Source: Cyclobacteriaceae bacterium
GTDB lineage: Bacteria; Bacteroidota; Bacteroidia; Cytophagales; Cyclobacteriaceae
Length of the DNA stretch: 64,000 nt
Assembly: GCA_028285445.1 (NCBI GenBank)
Contig: JANQPQ010000004.1
Span: 122,672 to 186,671 of the forward strand
Direction: 5' to 3'
The notes beneath the pieces were generated by a model. That model worked only from the letters and a program-made list of their open reading frames with translations, did no database searches and was not told the origin of the DNA. The position numbers and the translations under genes are program-made. This document shows, piece by piece, positions 51,699-60,924 of this stretch. Each line of letters begins with the position of its first letter. Position 1 is the first letter of the stretch.

Positions 51699-52437
51699 GC
51701 TGATAAGGAAAATATCTACAAGTATTTACACCGTACTAATACTCTCATCCCTGGCTTGGGCCCAAAAAGCCACCAAACATCAAAAAATTAAGGATCGCTC
51801 GCTGCGCAAGGGAACCATTGAAGTGAGTAAAGACACTGTCTTCTATCAGGGCAAGGCTATCCTCATTCAAAAAGGAGTGAAAGGCTCTTTGGGGAATAAG
51901 AAACAGTATTTAGACCTAAATGGCACTGAGGCTTTCATCATCGAAAGAACAGAGCTCAACTCACAATTTGGTGCTCCTTTTAATGTGGACTTCAATTCTC
52001 CGCAAATGCAAGCTGTAGTAGAATCGACAGGTTTCAAGGACGTACTAATGCGCTTGATTAATGGCCAAGTCATTGGCAATGGCAAAATAAATAGCCAACA
52101 AGCCAGTAGCTTCGCCGCAAACAACCAATATTCCGAAGAAGTAACCATTGGTTATGGTGATACTTCATCCTCCTCCGCCTCTTCTTCGTCTCTTATTTCC
52201 TTCACACTCCGCAACTTATCTTCCAGCACTATCAAGTATTGGATTGGCGATGCTAATGGCCAGCCCGGATTTAGCAGTGGCAGTTTTAGTAGCATTGGAG
52301 GGAATGGGGTAACCAATATCTCCGAGTCTGGCAATAAACAGTTTTGCATAATCGACGAGGGCCAGAAAGCGATTTCATGCACCTCAATTACTAGCTCAGA
52401 TATTGAGATAAATAGCTCCGGAAATGGTTTCCAATAG
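51697..52437 (+). CDS. Secreted Ser-rich protein of unknown function
   Basis: 246 aa with signal peptide 1-22 (MLIRKISTSIYTVLILSSLA, ends AWAQ). The N-terminal half has KDTVFYQGKAILIQKGVKG and NGTEAFIIERTEL; the middle carries a Ser run (SSSSASSSSL) and the C-terminal half is a possible beta domain with GSFSSIGGNGVTNIS and two Cys (FCIIDEGQKAISC). No family is recognised. It is the downstream gene of a translation-blocking type hairpin and stands apart from its neighbours. Confidence 0.7.
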   Translation: MLIRKISTSIYTVLILSSLAWAQKATKHQKIKDRSLRKGTIEVSKDTVFYQGKAILIQKGVKGSLGNKKQYLDLNGTEAFIIERTELNSQFGAPFNVDFNSPQMQAVVESTGFKDVLMRLINGQVIGNGKINSQQASSFAANNQYSEEVTIGYGDTSSSSASSSSLISFTLRNLSSSTIKYWIGDANGQPGFSSGSFSSIGGNGVTNISESGNKQFCIIDEGQKAISCTSITSSDIEINSSGNGFQ

Positions 52438-52552
52438 CATGCGTCGTCCTGTGAATAAGCTGAGGCCAATTGAAAGAGGTCAAGAATTGGATTTCCCCTT
52501 GAGGGCTGGTTAAGCACGGGGGAAGGGGCTAGCGGGATGATTCTAAAAAATC

Positions 52553-52560
52553 TACCTTTA
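52553..52560 (+). promoter_or_regulatory. Candidate -7 element close to the AraC start
   Basis: TACCTTTA, one base from TAnnTTTG, ends 4 nt before the ATG at 52565. If used, the transcript would be nearly leaderless. No TTTG at the right distance. Confidence 0.2.
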
Positions 52561-52564
52561 CATC

Positions 52565-53485
52565 ATGGCCCTCCTTTCTAACTCCTTCTCCGAAGAAACC
52601 ACAACACGCCCGATGGATGGTGGCCAAATCACAATTACCAATTGGCTTTTCGATGACATTCGCCTCTCTCACGCTAAAAGTCAGTTTGAAACGTTAGCGC
52701 CTACTTCATTTTCCAACCCTGATAATAAAGTACGCTTGCACTTCAGCCTGCGGGGCAATTATAGCTTCACCCACCAGCAACTAAATAACACTTACCACCT
52801 TACTCATGGGCAACACAACCTGATGTACACCGAGGGATTCGACATGACAGTAGAAAGCAAAGACCATGAGGTGGAGACTTTTGGAATCCAGTTTTCGCCG
52901 GAAGCTTTTATCAAACTAACTGAAGAAGCCAACCCAACGCTGAGTAGATTCACAGAGCTGCTGCTGCAAAATCAAAACGTTATTTTAAGCCAACAGTGGG
53001 CACCGATAGAAGGACAACTGCAGCAAAAAATCCAGGAGATTCTTAACTGCCCTTTCGAAGGAGGCATGAAAAGGCTGTACCTATTGTCTAAGAGCATTGA
53101 AATCCTTGTGCTGCAAGCGGAAGCTTATCATCAAATAGAAAACAAAGGTGAAATAAGCGTTAAGACTGCCACCGACAAGGAAAAGCTGATGGCGGCGAGA
53201 GAGTTCGTACTTGGAAAGTTAAGCACTCCACCTAGTTTAAGTCAGGTTTCTGATGAAATTGGTCTCAATCAATATAAACTGAAACGGGGGTTTAAGGAGC
53301 TTTTTGGTAACACGGTTTATGGATACATCACCGACAAGCGCCTGGAGCTTGCCCAACAAATGATAATGGAAACACAAAAAACAGCCAGTGAAATTGCCTT
53401 CGAACTTGGGTACAGCTCACCGCAGCATTTCAATAACGCTTTCAAAAAGAAATTTGGGCATGCCCCAAAGTCGCAACTTCGCTAG
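52565..53485 (+). CDS. AraC family transcriptional regulator
   Basis: 306 aa. The sensor half (1-200) has LFDDIRLSHAKSQFETLAP and KVRLHFSLRGNYSFTHQQ; the C-terminal double HTH begins around 205: LSQVSDEIGLNQYKLKRGFK, LFGNTVYGYITDKRLELAQQ, ASEIAFELGYSSPQHFNNAF and KKKFGHAP. Close relative of the AraC protein at 22323. Upstream of the SRPBCC gene on the same strand, it may regulate the small accessory genes that follow (inference). Confidence 0.92.
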   Translation: MALLSNSFSEETTTRPMDGGQITITNWLFDDIRLSHAKSQFETLAPTSFSNPDNKVRLHFSLRGNYSFTHQQLNNTYHLTHGQHNLMYTEGFDMTVESKDHEVETFGIQFSPEAFIKLTEEANPTLSRFTELLLQNQNVILSQQWAPIEGQLQQKIQEILNCPFEGGMKRLYLLSKSIEILVLQAEAYHQIENKGEISVKTATDKEKLMAAREFVLGKLSTPPSLSQVSDEIGLNQYKLKRGFKELFGNTVYGYITDKRLELAQQMIMETQKTASEIAFELGYSSPQHFNNAFKKKFGHAPKSQLR

Positions 53486-53569
53486 CCCTCCACAATTGAT
53501 TAGTTTCAATCCTTTTTTTGCAATTTGCTCTTATCTGTCTCTCTTACTTTCACCCTAAACTGAAAGACC

Positions 53570-53998
53570 ATGTCAGAAGAATTAATCATTAGGAAAGAAA
53601 TTACTATAAACGCTAGCAGTGATAAGGTCTGGGATGCCCTTACCAACTCCGAGATGACCAAGCAATACATGTTTGGGTGCGAGCTTTCCTCAGATTGGCA
53701 ACTAGGCTCAGAACTGCTGTGGATTGCCGGTGGGATGACCGTGGTACAAGGCCATATCACCAAAATCGAACCAGGAAAATCATTGCACTATACCACCTTC
53801 GACCCAAATATGGGATTGGAAGATAAACCTGAAAACTACCTGCGGGTGACTTATGATTTAGCCGAAGCGGATGGCCACACTCAACTTTCGGTAACACAAG
53901 ACTTTAATGGGGCTGACGATGCTGAGACCAGATACAATGATGGCGCTGGTGGTTGGGACGCTGTTCTGAATGGTATAAAGGAGTTGGTGGAAAGTTAA
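53570..53998 (+). CDS. SRPBCC (AHSA1-type) protein
   Basis: 142 aa. The N-terminus LIIRKEITINASSDKVWDAL and the segment QYMFGCELSSDWQLGSELLW match the activator of Hsp90 ATPase homologue 1-like (AHSA1) family within the START/Bet v1 fold; the C-terminal helix is GGWDAVLNGIKELVES. Such proteins bind hydrophobic ligands; the ligand is unknown. The start ATG follows the AraC gene by 84 nt. Confidence 0.9.
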   Translation: MSEELIIRKEITINASSDKVWDALTNSEMTKQYMFGCELSSDWQLGSELLWIAGGMTVVQGHITKIEPGKSLHYTTFDPNMGLEDKPENYLRVTYDLAEADGHTQLSVTQDFNGADDAETRYNDGAGGWDAVLNGIKELVES

Positions 53999-54034
53999 TT
54001 ATCCCAATCCACCCTAATTCCATTTCATTCTAAG

Positions 54035-54072
54035 TTTGAAATTTTGAATTTTGAATTCAGAATTTTCAATTG
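54035..54072. repeat. AT-rich TTTTGAATT-type repeat
   Basis: TTGAAATTTTGAATTTTGAA followed by TTCAGAATTTTCAATTG: imperfect inverted repeat with the same TTTTGAATT words as the repeat at 48446-48600. It reaches to 6 nt before the YdeI-like start. Confidence 0.5.
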
Positions 54073-54077
54073 AGGCT

Positions 54078-54662
54078 ATGGATGCTACCTTCTTCCCCAC
54101 ACCAAACGATTTCAGGAAATGGCTTGCTGCAAATCACGAGCAGGCCACAGAACTTTGGGTAGGCTACTACAAAAAAGCAACAGGCAAACCAAGCATCACC
54201 TGGCCTGAGTCCGTCGATCAGGCATTATGCTATGGCTGGATCGATGGCCTCCGCAAAACCATTGACGAAGAAAGCTACCGCATTCGCTTTACTCCGCGCA
54301 GACCAACCAGCCATTGGAGTGACGTGAATATCAAGCGGGTTAAAGTGCTCACTAAAGAGGGCCAAATGCAACCTGCCGGACTCGAAGCTTTCAAAAAGCG
54401 TGACGCCAAAAAGTCAAGGCAAGCTTCCCATGAGCAAAAAGTTGTAAATTTCAATCCTGCTTATGAGAAAGAACTCAAGTCCAATGCTAAAGCTTGGGAA
54501 TACTTCATCAATAAAGCACCAAGCTACCAGAAGCAATGCAGGCATTGGATTATGAGCGCGAAACAGCAACAAACGCAATTGAGAAGACTGCAAACCCTGA
54601 TTGATTCCTCCGCTTCTGGGGAAGTAATTCCTCCATTTAGGTGGTCAGAAAAGAAAAAATGA
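54078..54662 (+). CDS. YdeI/OmpD-associated family protein
   Basis: 194 aa from the ATG at 54078; a TTG start 27 nt upstream would translate the repeat and was rejected. The pattern FFPTPNDFRKWLAANHEQAT, LWVGYYKKATGKPSITW, QALCYGWIDGLRKTID and RRPTSHWSDVNIKRVKVLTK identifies the YdeI/OmpD-associated family. The C-terminal half is helical and basic. Function unknown. Its TGA stop overlaps the ATG of the GNAT gene. Confidence 0.9.
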   Translation: MDATFFPTPNDFRKWLAANHEQATELWVGYYKKATGKPSITWPESVDQALCYGWIDGLRKTIDEESYRIRFTPRRPTSHWSDVNIKRVKVLTKEGQMQPAGLEAFKKRDAKKSRQASHEQKVVNFNPAYEKELKSNAKAWEYFINKAPSYQKQCRHWIMSAKQQQTQLRRLQTLIDSSASGEVIPPFRWSEKKK

Positions 54663-55186
54663 GCTTCATAATACCCGAAAGACTAGAGACTGAAAGACTA
54701 ATTCTAAGAACGTTTGAGGAAAAGGATTGGCGAGACCTCTATGAATATTATCGTGATGAGGAATGTATGCGCTATACCGTTGGGCGCCCATTAGATCAGG
54801 ATGAAAGTTGGCGCAAAATGGCCACCATTGTAGGGCATTGGCACCTTCGTGGCTATGGGCCATACGCTTGTGTGGAAAAAGAAACTAGTACGGTCATGGG
54901 AACGGTAGGTCTTTGGTTTCCCTACAAATGGCCGGAGCCGGAAATCAAATGGGGACTTGCCAGGAAATTTTGGAGGAAGGGCTATGCCCGGGAAGCAGCG
55001 GCAGCAGTAAAGGCCATGGCCGACAAACATGTGCCAGATATTCATCTCATTAGTTTGATCTACCCTCAGAATACAGGATCAATCAGAGTGGCAGAATCAA
55101 TTGGGGCAAGCTATGAAAAGACTGTTCCTTTTAGAGGAAAGGAAGCTGCGATTTACAGGCATTTAGCTCCTGGTTCTACTCGATAA
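54659..55186 (+). CDS. GNAT family N-acetyltransferase
   Basis: 175 aa from the ATG at 54659 (ATGA overlap with the YdeI-like stop). RimJ/RimL-type start RLETERLILRTFEEKDW, acetyl-CoA loop in KWGLARKFWRKGYAREAAAA and the conserved NTGSIRVAESIGASYEKTV. Substrate (protein N-terminus, antibiotic or other amine) unknown. The last 11 nt overlap the convergent GH92 gene. Confidence 0.92.
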   Translation: MSFIIPERLETERLILRTFEEKDWRDLYEYYRDEECMRYTVGRPLDQDESWRKMATIVGHWHLRGYGPYACVEKETSTVMGTVGLWFPYKWPEPEIKWGLARKFWRKGYAREAAAAVKAMADKHVPDIHLISLIYPQNTGSIRVAESIGASYEKTVPFRGKEAAIYRHLAPGSTR

Positions 55187-58067
55187 TCACCTCATCGGCG
55201 AAAATCCAGGTAACACCACCCGCCCCAAGATGCCAGTCCGGGCAAACGCCATAATTCTTGGCATTTACCTTCACGTATCGAGTTGTAGTTGGAGGAACAT
55301 CCACAACCAAATCCTGCACGAATGACCCATAAGTAGTATCTGTGAATTGGTTCTCTACGGAACTTAGCAGATTAAAGGACTGGCCATCATTGCTGACACT
55401 GAAGTCGACCTGGGTCGGATACCAGATCCAGGAGTTGATATCTTGCAATACACCTAGCCCGAGTTTTCTAATCTGCTTGCGCTCACCCAGATCAATTATC
55501 ACCTCCAGGTCTTCCCGATAGCCTTGCCAATCGCCTGTCTTAAAGTTGTTAGCACCCCTTAGTTGATCAATTAGGGTAATGTCTCCGGCAGCTGCGTATT
55601 GGTTAGCATAAGTGCTATTAACCGCAATACTCCTACTCCCATCAATTAGATAGTAAGTTGCTGCAATCACTTTGCTAGCACCACTATCAGTAAAAGTGGC
55701 AGCCTTAATGGTTGTGGTATTCTGCAGTGTAATTGGCGATTTATAAATAGCGCTGTTTGCCGTTGGCTCCGATCCATCAAGTGTGTAATGTATTGGAGCT
55801 TCAAGTACTGACCCAATGCTTACTGATAGTGTATCGGTAAAAGTCTGAGCTAAAGAAGCGAAAAAAGGCACCGGCACCAGAGAATTGTTAGCAATGGAAG
55901 AAACCGGCAAAGCCTCTACTCCTCTTCCCCAATCTCCCGGTTCTGCCCCCATCTCGAGAAGTAGTTCTCCCCCTTCCATAATATCTTGATGGGTAATGAA
56001 GCTTTTTGAGTACTCGGTTCCATTCAATTGAGCACCTTGGATATAAATGTTTTTGTCAGAAAGTCCCGAGCTTCTTACGGTAAATGTCTTCCCGTTCTCC
56101 AGATTAACATCCACTTTATCGAACATTGGAGTCCCAATTACATAGTAGTCTGTACCAGGAGTAACTGAGTAGAATCCGGCGGCACTTAATACGTACCACG
56201 ACGACATCTGTCCACAATCTTCATTACCAGACAAGCCATCTGGTAAAACTGTGTATTGCTCATCCATAATCTGTCTAACCACTTTCTGAGTTTTTTCAGG
56301 CTTGCCAATGTAGCTATACAAATAGGCCATGTGGTGACTTGGCTCATTGCCATGGGCATATTGTCCAATTAAACCGGTAATGTCAGCCTGGTCACGGCCG
56401 GTAGTTTCGGAGGAAGCTGAAAACATATTATCGAGATGCTGTTCATACGCGACTTTTCCACCCATTAATGCCACATGCCCGCTCACATCCTGCGGCACAA
56501 ATAGGGAATACTGCCAGGCATTTGCTTCAGTATAGTTGAAGTTGACCTCTGCGGGATCAAAAGGTTTGAACCAGCCATTGTTGCGCTTGGCACGCATAAA
56601 GCCTGTTCCGGGATCATATAGATTTTTGTATGACTGAGCCCGGGTGTAGAATTCAGCAGCAATGTCAGATTGCCCCAGCGAATCAGCCATAACCGCAATG
56701 CACCAGTCGTCGTAAGCATACTCCAGCGTTTTCGAAACAGATTCAGATTCTGCATCGGCAGCGATAAATCCCACACTTTTGTAGGCCGACAGCCCTAGTT
56801 TATCTTGCCTCGCGCTATGCACCATGGCTTGCAATGCTAGCTCGGCATCGTAATCCCTAATTCCTTTAACATAGGCATCGGCGATTACGGGAATAGCGTG
56901 GTAACCGATCATGGTTCCGGTGTAGTTGCCGGCTAACTCCCAAATCGGTAATTCTCCGCCTTGCTGATACTGCCGTAGGAAGGTCTTGATGAATTCATTG
57001 GTACGCTGCTGCTGAATCAAAGTAAAAAGTGGATGTGTTGCACGGAACGTATCCCAGAGCGAGAAAACTGTATAATGAGATTGGCCGGCTTCAAGTTGGT
57101 GAACTTGCTTATCCATGCCCAGATAGCGGCCATCTACATCAGCAAACAAATTAGGATTAAGCAAGCTATGGTATAATGAAGTGTAGAATATTGTTTTCGC
57201 CTCTTCGCTTCCACCTTGCACTTGAATTTTGTTCAGCTCCTTTTCCCAAGCCACTTTGCTTTCTTCCTTGGTCCTCTCAAAATCCCAGTGGGGTATTTCT
57301 GCATTTAGATTCTTTTCCGCACCTTCCACATCGACAGCTGAAATCCCCACCTTAATCAGCAAAGGCCTATCTAGCTTCCCAAAGAGTAAACCCGCTTGCA
57401 AATTCAACCCTTCGTTATAAACAACTTCTTGAATTGGCTCTGAGAATCTCATGTAGAAATGAACGCGCTGCTCTTTAGCCCATTGTTGCGAATAGCGATA
57501 ACCTCGTATAGTTACGCTATCAACTAACTCTGTAGCGAAATCAAGCACCTTGTCGCGATGAGCCAAATCCAAAACCACCTGGGCATTTTCACCAGATGGA
57601 AAATGGTAGCGATGAAAGCCAGCTCTTTCTGTTACGGTGAGGTCAACCTGAATCTCATAATCATCCAAAAAGACAGAGTAATACCCAGGACCAGCCTTTT
57701 CTCTATCATGTGAAAAACTTGACTTATAGCCATCAGAGCCGTCGGATCCATTATTTAATCGCAAGGGTCCGGTGGTAGGCATCAATAAAACGTCGGCATA
57801 GTCCGATATACCGGTACCACTAAGATGGGTATGTGAGAAGCCGTAAAGAATCGAATCTGAATAATGATAACCACCACATCCATCCCATCCTTCAAGCCGA
57901 CTATCAGGGCTTAGCTGTACCATACCAAAAGGCATTGACGCTCCTGGATAGGTATGACCGTGGCCCCCAGTTCCAATAAAAGGATCTACGTAGTCGAAAG
58001 GAGTCTTATTCTGCTGCTGGCACGCAGAGACCAACAAAATAGTTAGGCTAAATAGGGCAAGTCTCAT
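55176..58067 (-). CDS. GH92 alpha-mannosidase lipoprotein
   Basis: 963 aa from the ATG at 58067; the frame extends upstream but only by translating an intergenic repeat. Lipoprotein signal with Cys16 (LLVSAC). GH92 marks: DYVDPFIGTGGHGHTYPGAS at the N-terminus, GFSHTHLSGTGISDY, QYAHGNEPSHHMAYLYSYIG and NEDCGQMSSWYVLSAAGFY. After about residue 740 comes a chitobiase/FN3-like part (PIHYTLDGSEPTANSAIYKS) and a C-terminal F5/8-type-like discoidin domain (VIIDLGERKQIRKLGLGVLQ, TTRYVKVNAKNYG). Exo-alpha-mannosidase acting on mannans or N-glycans at the cell envelope; no SusC/D pair is nearby. Confidence 0.93.
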   Translation of the reverse strand: MRLALFSLTILLVSACQQQNKTPFDYVDPFIGTGGHGHTYPGASMPFGMVQLSPDSRLEGWDGCGGYHYSDSILYGFSHTHLSGTGISDYADVLLMPTTGPLRLNNGSDGSDGYKSSFSHDREKAGPGYYSVFLDDYEIQVDLTVTERAGFHRYHFPSGENAQVVLDLAHRDKVLDFATELVDSVTIRGYRYSQQWAKEQRVHFYMRFSEPIQEVVYNEGLNLQAGLLFGKLDRPLLIKVGISAVDVEGAEKNLNAEIPHWDFERTKEESKVAWEKELNKIQVQGGSEEAKTIFYTSLYHSLLNPNLFADVDGRYLGMDKQVHQLEAGQSHYTVFSLWDTFRATHPLFTLIQQQRTNEFIKTFLRQYQQGGELPIWELAGNYTGTMIGYHAIPVIADAYVKGIRDYDAELALQAMVHSARQDKLGLSAYKSVGFIAADAESESVSKTLEYAYDDWCIAVMADSLGQSDIAAEFYTRAQSYKNLYDPGTGFMRAKRNNGWFKPFDPAEVNFNYTEANAWQYSLFVPQDVSGHVALMGGKVAYEQHLDNMFSASSETTGRDQADITGLIGQYAHGNEPSHHMAYLYSYIGKPEKTQKVVRQIMDEQYTVLPDGLSGNEDCGQMSSWYVLSAAGFYSVTPGTDYYVIGTPMFDKVDVNLENGKTFTVRSSGLSDKNIYIQGAQLNGTEYSKSFITHQDIMEGGELLLEMGAEPGDWGRGVEALPVSSIANNSLVPVPFFASLAQTFTDTLSVSIGSVLEAPIHYTLDGSEPTANSAIYKSPITLQNTTTIKAATFTDSGASKVIAATYYLIDGSRSIAVNSTYANQYAAAGDITLIDQLRGANNFKTGDWQGYREDLEVIIDLGERKQIRKLGLGVLQDINSWIWYPTQVDFSVSNDGQSFNLLSSVENQFTDTTYGSFVQDLVVDVPPTTTRYVKVNAKNYGVCPDWHLGAGGVTWIFADEVIIE

Positions 58068-58289
58068 AGGGTAAAGATAGGATAAATCTGAAGGGAGTTG
58101 ATTTTCCCAGCTTTTCGAAAGCAAGCCTTGCATTTTCGCTCCACGGCCGCTAGGCCGCGTACTCATAACCGCGGCGGGGCCTTGACTTTTCTTTGGTTCG
58201 TTTCTTTTGGTCAAGCAAAAGAAATGAACAAACATGACTTTTTCCTAAGCTAAGGAAAACTGTTGCGCGGGAAGAGCATATAAACGCAG
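58068..58289. other. Intergenic segment with interspersed-type repeat
   Basis: 222 bp before the GH92 gene. It holds the sequence CCTTGACTTTTCTTTGGTTC and hairpin TTTCTTTTG-GTCAAG-CAAAAGAAA (58201-58224), a 7-bp hairpin at 58240-58259, and CGGCC/GGCCG arms at 58144-58157. No gene is seen; the first 56 codons of the frame in line with GH92 translate it as KK/RR-rich text. Confidence 0.7.
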
Positions 58290-60692
58290 CTATTCATCCC
58301 TTAACGCCTTGATAGGGTTTGCCACAGCGGCCCTGATACTTTGCCAGCTTACTGTAAGCAGGGCCACCAAAATAGAAATCAACCCAGCAAGGAGATATAC
58401 TAAGACATTTTGATCAATGCGATAGACGAAGCTATCAAGCCATTGCCCCATAAAGAACCAGGCCAGTGGAGCGGCCAGTACAAAAGCCACAATAATCAGA
58501 ATCATAAAGTCTCTTGAGAGCATAGTGACTATGGTTGATACGTTAGCACCCAATACTTTGCGAATGCCGATCTCCTTGGTTTTTTGTTCAGCAGTGAATG
58601 CCGAAAGCGCAAATAGACCAAGTACCGCAATTAGAATGGCCAGACCTGTAAGATGACTAAACATGTAGGCAAAAGCTTGTTCGTTGTTATATAAGTTCTC
58701 GAAGTCATCGTCCATAAAGCTGTACTCAAATATGTACTGGGGATAAACTTTCTTCCAAGTCTCCTCTATTTGGGCCAACGTGTTTTCCATACCTGCCTCA
58801 GCAGCCTTAATGGAGATTACTCCGTTGTTGCTGCGGTAACGAATGTAAAGCGGTTCTATCTGGTGCTGAACTGTTGCAAAATTGAAGTTCCGAATCACAC
58901 CAACTACTGTTAATTCGGTGTAGGTTGGAGCGCCATTGTTATTGCCGGTCTGCAACCTAATGATCTTCCCAATGGGGTCGTCCCACTGCAGCATGGTTGC
59001 CATTTCTTCATTTATCAAAACGGCGCTTGCCGAGTCAGTCGTGATCTCCTTATCAAAATTTCTACCAGCCACTATATCCATTCCTAATGCAGGCAAGTAG
59101 GCATCATCGATATTCATAGCACTGGTGATGAAGTTATCTTCGTCGCTGTAACCTTCCGGGTGAATTCTGCTTCTACCCAATTGTTGACCAATTTGCGATG
59201 AAGAAGAACCAACTGCCCTGATATTGGCCAATCGCCTCAACTCGTCTTTAAAAACACCTGATTGTGGTATCATTTGTCCGGTTGGCAACGGTAGTGTAAT
59301 GACCTGATCCCGGTTGTAGCCCATGTCTCTATTACGGATAAAGCCCATTTGCTCATAAACTACCATCGTTCCAATTATTAATGCAATGGAAATAGCAAAT
59401 TGGAAAACTACTAACGATTTTCTGACGATGCTGCCGGTACCTCCCGACTGGAAAGACCCCTTAAGAACCTGAACCGGTTTGAAAGACGAAAGGAAAAAAG
59501 CAGGGTAACTACCGGAAATAAAGCCTAATACCACAACCATCGCAATCATGGTGGCAATTACCATAGGGTTTAGAAGTTGGAAAATATCAGCGTAGCGGCC
59601 ATATAGGGAATTCAACAGGGGTATAACCGCCAAGGTAATTACTACAGCCAGTAAGAAAGAGAATGTTACAACCAGCATAGATTCCATCAGGTGTTGAATT
59701 ACCAGCTGCTTCTTATATCCCCCCATGACTTTTCGCACTCCAATTTCCCTGGCCCGTGCCGAAGCCCTGGCCGTAACCAGGTTAATAAAGTTGACAGCGG
59801 CGAGGATCAGAATTATTACACCAATGCTGATTAGTATGTAGATATTTGAGATATCGGTTTTGTTGAAATTAGACTCGAAAAGGATATGCTTCGAATGCAG
59901 GTGCACATCTTCGAAGCGCTGCAATGTGGGAGTAAAGAACTCGTAAGCTTCGTGCTTCTCTTTCAGCGCTATGAGCTTTTCAACAGTTGGTTGGAGGTCT
60001 GTTTTTGGCTCATCCAATAGTAGATAGGTAAAAACCTGAATGCCTTGCCAACTAAGTAGAAAATTGGCCCAGCCTTCGTTGCCCTCGGGAGCCACCATTG
60101 ATCGCACCATATCAAACTGAATGTGAGAGTTAATGGGCGGATCTTCCATCACTGCCTTAACGTTGAGTGTATTCTGGTTAAGAACTAAGTTCTTCCCCAG
60201 CGGGCTTTCTTCGCCAAATATCTTTTCAGCTAAAGTCTTAGTTAGCACTACTGAATGCGGTTCATCCAGTATGTCTTCAGTTTGGCCTTCAATTATTTCG
60301 AAGTCAAATATCTCAAAGAATTCGCTTTCACTGAAAATGGCATTTTCCGCATTAAAAACTCTATCCTCATATTGTAATGGCAGCGACTGCGGCGACATTA
60401 TGCGAACTGCACTTTCCACCTCTGGTATTTCATCAATTGCCGACTTGGCCATACCGGGTTGGGAAACCCCTACCTCCTGACTTTGCACTCCCTGGGCACT
60501 ATCGATAGTGAGCACCCGCACAATGCGATTCTTTTTGCTGTGCATACCATCGAAACTTAAATCTTCGATAAGGAAAAGTGTTATAATGAGGCAGGCGGCC
60601 AAGCCAAAGGCGAGACCAACTATTTTAATCAGAGAGAAGGCTTTCTCCTTCAATACACCCCTAAGTGCAATCTTAATGTAATTCTTAAGCAT
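58290..60692 (-). CDS. ABC transporter permease with duplicated FtsX/MacB domains
   Basis: 800 aa. Eight predicted TM helices in two sets: TM1 about 20-40 with MacB-like periplasmic region to 280, FtsX core 285-420 (REIGVRKVMGGYKKQLVIQH), then a second copy with TM about 430, a second periplasmic part to 670 and the core KTKEIGIRKVLGANVSTIVT. This large Bacteroidota type probably contributes both permease halves of an ABC transporter in lipoprotein or peptide export; the ATPase is not in the window. A perfect 25-bp palindrome precedes the start. Confidence 0.93.
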   Translation of the reverse strand: MLKNYIKIALRGVLKEKAFSLIKIVGLAFGLAACLIITLFLIEDLSFDGMHSKKNRIVRVLTIDSAQGVQSQEVGVSQPGMAKSAIDEIPEVESAVRIMSPQSLPLQYEDRVFNAENAIFSESEFFEIFDFEIIEGQTEDILDEPHSVVLTKTLAEKIFGEESPLGKNLVLNQNTLNVKAVMEDPPINSHIQFDMVRSMVAPEGNEGWANFLLSWQGIQVFTYLLLDEPKTDLQPTVEKLIALKEKHEAYEFFTPTLQRFEDVHLHSKHILFESNFNKTDISNIYILISIGVIILILAAVNFINLVTARASARAREIGVRKVMGGYKKQLVIQHLMESMLVVTFSFLLAVVITLAVIPLLNSLYGRYADIFQLLNPMVIATMIAMVVVLGFISGSYPAFFLSSFKPVQVLKGSFQSGGTGSIVRKSLVVFQFAISIALIIGTMVVYEQMGFIRNRDMGYNRDQVITLPLPTGQMIPQSGVFKDELRRLANIRAVGSSSSQIGQQLGRSRIHPEGYSDEDNFITSAMNIDDAYLPALGMDIVAGRNFDKEITTDSASAVLINEEMATMLQWDDPIGKIIRLQTGNNNGAPTYTELTVVGVIRNFNFATVQHQIEPLYIRYRSNNGVISIKAAEAGMENTLAQIEETWKKVYPQYIFEYSFMDDDFENLYNNEQAFAYMFSHLTGLAILIAVLGLFALSAFTAEQKTKEIGIRKVLGANVSTIVTMLSRDFMILIIVAFVLAAPLAWFFMGQWLDSFVYRIDQNVLVYLLAGLISILVALLTVSWQSIRAAVANPIKALRDE

Positions 60693-60713
60693 CTATCAAC
60701 GTTTTGGTTCGAG

Positions 60714-60738
60714 AGAGGTACTACTTTGTAGTACCTCT
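60714..60738. promoter_or_regulatory. 25-bp operator-like palindrome
   Basis: AGAGGTACTAC TTT GTAGTACCTCT, perfect 11-bp arms, 22 bp upstream of the FtsX permease start. The core TACTAC-nnn-GTAGTA has the look of a PadR-type operator; no PadR gene is present in the window. Confidence 0.6.
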
Positions 60739-60924
60739 GGGATTGTGAATAGTTACAGTCACAGGCAATTAAACGGTTTCTCAAAAATCATTAATTGGTA
60801 AATGCTGTGAATGGCCTATTGCTGTGGGAACTGGCTGCCGTTCATGGAAGCATCTTGAATCCAATCTTTGCTCGCTGCTTTCGAAAACCCCTTCCATTTC
60901 CCCAATATTCCCTATTTTTCCTCT

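Noticed and set aside
58068-58235. N-terminal extension of the GH92 frame
   Set aside because: Translates an intergenic repeat; the lipoprotein signal begins at 58067.
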